DNA of 64,000 bases from Flavobacteriales bacterium (lineage in GTDB: Bacteria; Bacteroidota; Bacteroidia; Flavobacteriales; Flavobacteriaceae): positions 1 to 64,000 of the forward strand of contig JAGXRF010000076.1 in assembly GCA_018335925.1 (NCBI GenBank), read 5' to 3'. The notes beneath the pieces are model-generated. The model did not search any database. It saw nothing but the letters and a program-made list of their open reading frames with translations, and was not told where the DNA came from. Both the position numbers and the translations under genes were made by a program. Below are positions 61,966-64,000 of the stretch, piece after piece (position 1 is the stretch's first letter; each line of letters starts with the position of its first letter).

Positions 61966-62286
61966 ATGGATGCTACTTTTTTTGAAAGAGTGTATGCGGT
62001 GGTTAGACAAATCCCTTATGGGAAAGTGACTTCCTACGGAGCCATTGCCAAAGCCATTGGGGCAGGAAAATCAGCTAGAATGGTGGGTTATGCCATGAAT
62101 GCTTCGCATGCTTTAGAAGACGTGCCTGCACATCGGGTAGTGAATCGGGTTGGGATGCTCACCGGAAAACACCATTTTCCGGGTTCAAACTTAATGCAAC
62201 AACTCCTCGAAAGCGAGGGTATTCGGGTGGAGAACAACCAAATAATAGACTTTCAACAACACTTTTGGGATCCACAAAAAAGTTAA
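61966..62286 (+). CDS. Alkyltransferase-like (ATL) protein
   Basis: A 106-residue DNA-binding protein homologous to the C-terminal domain of O6-methylguanine-DNA methyltransferase. It has PYGKVTSYGAIAKAIG, the Arg-finger segment KSARMVGYAMNA (about 36-47) and the active-site region VPAHRVVN (about 53-60). The acceptor Cys of PCHRV is replaced by Ala55, so it cannot accept an alkyl group itself. ATL proteins flag O6-alkylguanine for nucleotide-excision repair. The length matches ATL. Confidence 0.92.
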   Translation: MDATFFERVYAVVRQIPYGKVTSYGAIAKAIGAGKSARMVGYAMNASHALEDVPAHRVVNRVGMLTGKHHFPGSNLMQQLLESEGIRVENNQIIDFQQHFWDPQKS

Positions 62287-62425
62287 TATAAACTACTTTC
62301 AACAGCTTTCCCATCTATTTTCTGTCTCACTCCTTTGACAAGAAAGAGACTATGGGTGAAGTATCAAAAAACTTTTATAAACCTCTTTAATTATTTTTTT
62401 AAATTAAAATCAAAACCTTTGAAGG

Positions 62426-62570
62426 TGTCTCAAAAGTAATGATTCTGTCATTATGAATTTATTTACTTAATCTGTTCGCTACGCTCGGGTCAGAGTCTAA
62501 ATGATTTGATATTCAATTTTTTGCAGAAGCTGAAACGAGTTCAGCTTGACAAAAATTGAGTTTTGAGACA
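62426..62570. repeat. MITE-like element with 10-bp terminal inverted repeats
   Basis: A 145-base element bounded by TGTCTCAAAA (62426-62435) and its exact reverse complement TTTTGAGACA (62561-62570). Near its right end is an internal 8-bp hairpin AAGCTGAA/TTCAGCTT (62527-62534 with 62540-62547). It has no coding capacity. No clear target-site duplication is visible. The form suggests a non-autonomous transposable or REP-like element. Confidence 0.6.
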
Positions 62571-62580
62571 TCGTCTTTGG

Positions 62581-62808
62581 GGTGAGGTTTTAAGTGAGCT
62601 TTGATTTCACAACTTTTAAAAGCAATAAACTTTCTTCATTATTAACAGGATGCAATTCCCCTCTCCTTTGGAGAAGTCCCGAATTCTTTCGGGTTAGAGG
62701 TGAGGTTTTAAGTGTTCTTTAATTTCACAACTTTTAAATACAATAATCTTTCTTCATTATAAACGGTATGCAATTCCCCTCTCCTTTGGAGAAGGGTTAG
62801 GGGTGAGG
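62581..62808. repeat. Imperfect tandem duplication of about 104-118 bp
   Basis: Unit 1 (62581-62698) and unit 2 (62699-62801) both start GGTGAGGTTTTAAGTG and share TTTCACAACTTTTAAA, CTTTCTTCATTAT and ATGCAATTCCCCTCTCC. A last GGTGAGG follows at 62802-62808. Unit 1 has an extra 14 bases forming a CCCGAA/TTCGGG hairpin (62678-62683 with 62688-62693). Each unit also holds a CTCCTTTGGAG mini-hairpin. Confidence 0.75.
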
Positions 62809-62961
62809 CCTATATACTATTAATTACTTAAGTTATACAAACCAATCAATTATATTCATTTTATATGGGGGTAGGGGGGTAGGTTTTAACAATAAATTTT
62901 TTCCAAAAAGCCTCTCCTCTAATTTTCATATCCTTAACATCAGTTTTCAAAGGGCATGTTG

Positions 62962-62969
62962 TATCTTTG
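62962..62969 (+). promoter_or_regulatory. mrp -7 element (TATCTTTG)
   Basis: Exact TAnnTTTG match 34 bases before the mrp ATG. Confidence 0.5.
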
Positions 62970-63003
62970 CACTTTAAAATCATTTTAAATAAAGAAGGTT
63001 CCT

Positions 63004-64000
63004 ATGGTGAAGATAGATAAAAAGCAAGTATTGACTGCACTGGAAACCATTACGGTTGCTGGAGAAGGAAAAAACATGGTAGAAAGTGGTGCCGTACAAA
63101 ACGTGGTTTGTTTTGGTGATGAGGTGATAGTGGATTTGTTGTTACACACACCTGCTTTACATATCAAAAAAAGAGCAGAAGTAGATGTGTTGAAAGTGAT
63201 CCACGAAAAAGTATACGAAAAAGCAAAAGTAAAAGTCAATATTAAAGTAGAAGCCACCGAAAAGCCAACCATTAAAGGGAAAGCAATTCCGGGAATCCAA
63301 AATATTGTTGCTGTAGCTTCTGGCAAAGGAGGGGTAGGAAAATCTACTGTAACGGCCAATTTAGCAGTTACTTTAGCCAAGATGGGCTTTAAAGTAGGGG
63401 TGTTGGATGCAGATATTTACGGGCCTTCTATGCCAATTATGTTTGATGTGGAGCACGAAAAACCCATTTCGATAGAAGTAGATGGCAAATCGAAAATGAA
63501 ACCTATCGAAAGTTATGAGGTTAAAATTTTATCTATCGGATTTTTTACCAAACCTGACCAAGCGGTGGTGTGGAGAGGGCCTATGGCTGCCAAAGCATTG
63601 AACCAAATGATTTTTGATGCCCACTGGGGAGAATTGGATTTTATGCTGATTGATTTGCCTCCGGGGACAGGGGATATTCACTTATCCATCATGCAGTCGT
63701 TACCAATTACCGGAGCGGTAGTGGTAAGTACCCCACAAGCAGTTGCATTGGCAGATGCGAAAAAAGGAGTAGCCATGTTTCAGTCAGAAGCCATTCAGGT
63801 TCCGGTATTGGGAATCATTGAAAATATGGCGTATTTTACCCCAGCAGAATTGCCCGAAAACAAATACTACATCTTTGGAAAAGAGGGAGCTAAAAACTTG
63901 GCAGAAGACTTAGGGGTACCTGTTTTAGGAGAAATTCCCTTGGTACAAAGTATTCGCGAAGCAGGAGATTACGGTCGTCCAGCTGCCTTGCAAACCGCTA
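63004..64000 (+). CDS. mrp: Mrp/NBP35 family ATP-binding Fe-S carrier protein (3' end cut)
   Basis: A P-loop ATPase that carries or inserts Fe-S clusters. It runs off the window after about 332 residues. The N-terminal MIP18/DUF59-like domain (about 1-90; DKKQVLTALETITVAGEG) is followed by the deviant Walker A VASGKGGVGKSTVTANLA (about 102-119), switch I DADIYGPSMPIM and Walker B DFMLIDLPPGTGD (about 217-229). Where many Mrp proteins have a cluster-binding CxxC after ENM, this one reads ENMAYFTPAELPENKYYIFG, without cysteines. An antisense reading frame overlaps the 5' end and is not a gene. Confidence 0.94.
   Translation, partial: MVKIDKKQVLTALETITVAGEGKNMVESGAVQNVVCFGDEVIVDLLLHTPALHIKKRAEVDVLKVIHEKVYEKAKVKVNIKVEATEKPTIKGKAIPGIQNIVAVASGKGGVGKSTVTANLAVTLAKMGFKVGVLDADIYGPSMPIMFDVEHEKPISIEVDGKSKMKPIESYEVKILSIGFFTKPDQAVVWRGPMAAKALNQMIFDAHWGELDFMLIDLPPGTGDIHLSIMQSLPITGAVVVSTPQAVALADAKKGVAMFQSEAIQVPVLGIIENMAYFTPAELPENKYYIFGKEGAKNLAEDLGVPVLGEIPLVQSIREAGDYGRPAALQTA

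Larger units (their letters stand above)
62287..63003. other. Repeat-rich spacer before mrp
   Basis: 717 bases without a credible gene on either strand. It holds, in order, a MITE-like element (62426-62570), a tandem duplication (62581-62808), a G-rich stretch (62866-62883) and the mrp promoter (-7 at 62962-62969). Nothing was identified in 62287-62425 apart from AT-rich sequence and a loose GTCTC/GAGAC pair. Confidence 0.8.

Noticed and set aside
62866..62883. G-rich run as a G-quadruplex
   Set aside because: Only two long G tracts and a final GG; too few for a convincing quadruplex.
62985..63380. 131-codon frame opposite mrp
   Set aside because: Antisense to the start of mrp, which has clear Walker motifs and a promoter element.

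Overview
The window is AT-rich DNA from a member of the Bacteroidetes, almost certainly the family Flavobacteriaceae. The evidence is a gliding/type IX secretion (T9SS) block (gldJ, porU, porV), secreted proteins ending in T9SS sorting domains, SusC-style TonB receptors with a carboxypeptidase-like N-terminal domain, and lineage-typical families such as DUF4296, DUF4271, DUF3098 and DUF3050. Many genes are preceded by the Bacteroidetes -7 promoter element TAnnTTTG, and there is little Shine-Dalgarno signal. Genus cannot be decided from the sequence alone. No phage, IS transposase, CRISPR or obvious horizontally acquired island was seen; this is mostly core chromosome.

Layout. 1-797: the 3' end of an rRNA operon (23S tail, hairpin-rich spacer, 5S, terminator). 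900-13,800: alanine dehydrogenase, murF, gldJ, then divergent porU-porV, cytidine deaminase, and pdhA-pdhC. 13,800-21,740: an RND/MMPL exporter, asnS, rpoN (sigma-54), an SDR-type dehydratase/epimerase and tyrS. 21,740-29,870: minus-strand block with a LuxE/PaaK-like adenylating enzyme, two T9SS-sorted proteins (one is almost only a sorting domain), a small lipoprotein, and a TonB receptor paired with a surface lipoprotein. 30,000-31,765: a PhoB/PhoR-like two-component pair divergent from that receptor; the shared spacer carries 11-bp-period direct repeats that look like a Pho box. 31,760-37,520: glycosyltransferase, acyltransferase, tatD, fabD, DUF3050, SGNH hydrolase. 37,520-40,630: umuC-umuD (in that unusual order), asparaginase, tRNA-Ser(GGA). 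40,630-43,760: ExbB, a small membrane protein, two ExbD and a PorT-like beta-barrel. 43,760-48,380: PAP2-related membrane protein, DUF4296, dihydroorotase, dolichol-P-mannose-type synthase, DUF4271 and hemD. 48,450-54,910: pckA, DUF423, saccharopine dehydrogenase with an Lrp regulator, a YugP-type metallopeptidase and two outer-membrane-type proteins. 54,920-62,290: leuS, then the ftsX-DUF3098-uppP-truB operon, a YiiX-like hydrolase, a LysE transporter and an alkyltransferase-like protein. 62,290-63,003: a repeat-filled spacer. 63,004-end: mrp, cut by the window edge.

The most interesting non-gene signals are: a small dispersed repeat that has become part of the leuS coding sequence; a MITE-like element with 10-bp terminal inverted repeats plus a tandem duplication before mrp; Pho-box-like repeats between the TonB receptor and the two-component system; and several places where a terminator of one gene overlaps the promoter or start codon of the next. 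No clearly new multi-gene system was found; the best gene-level candidates are the TonB receptor/lipoprotein pair, the orphan sorting-domain protein, the DUF3050 protein and the reversed umuC-umuD pair.
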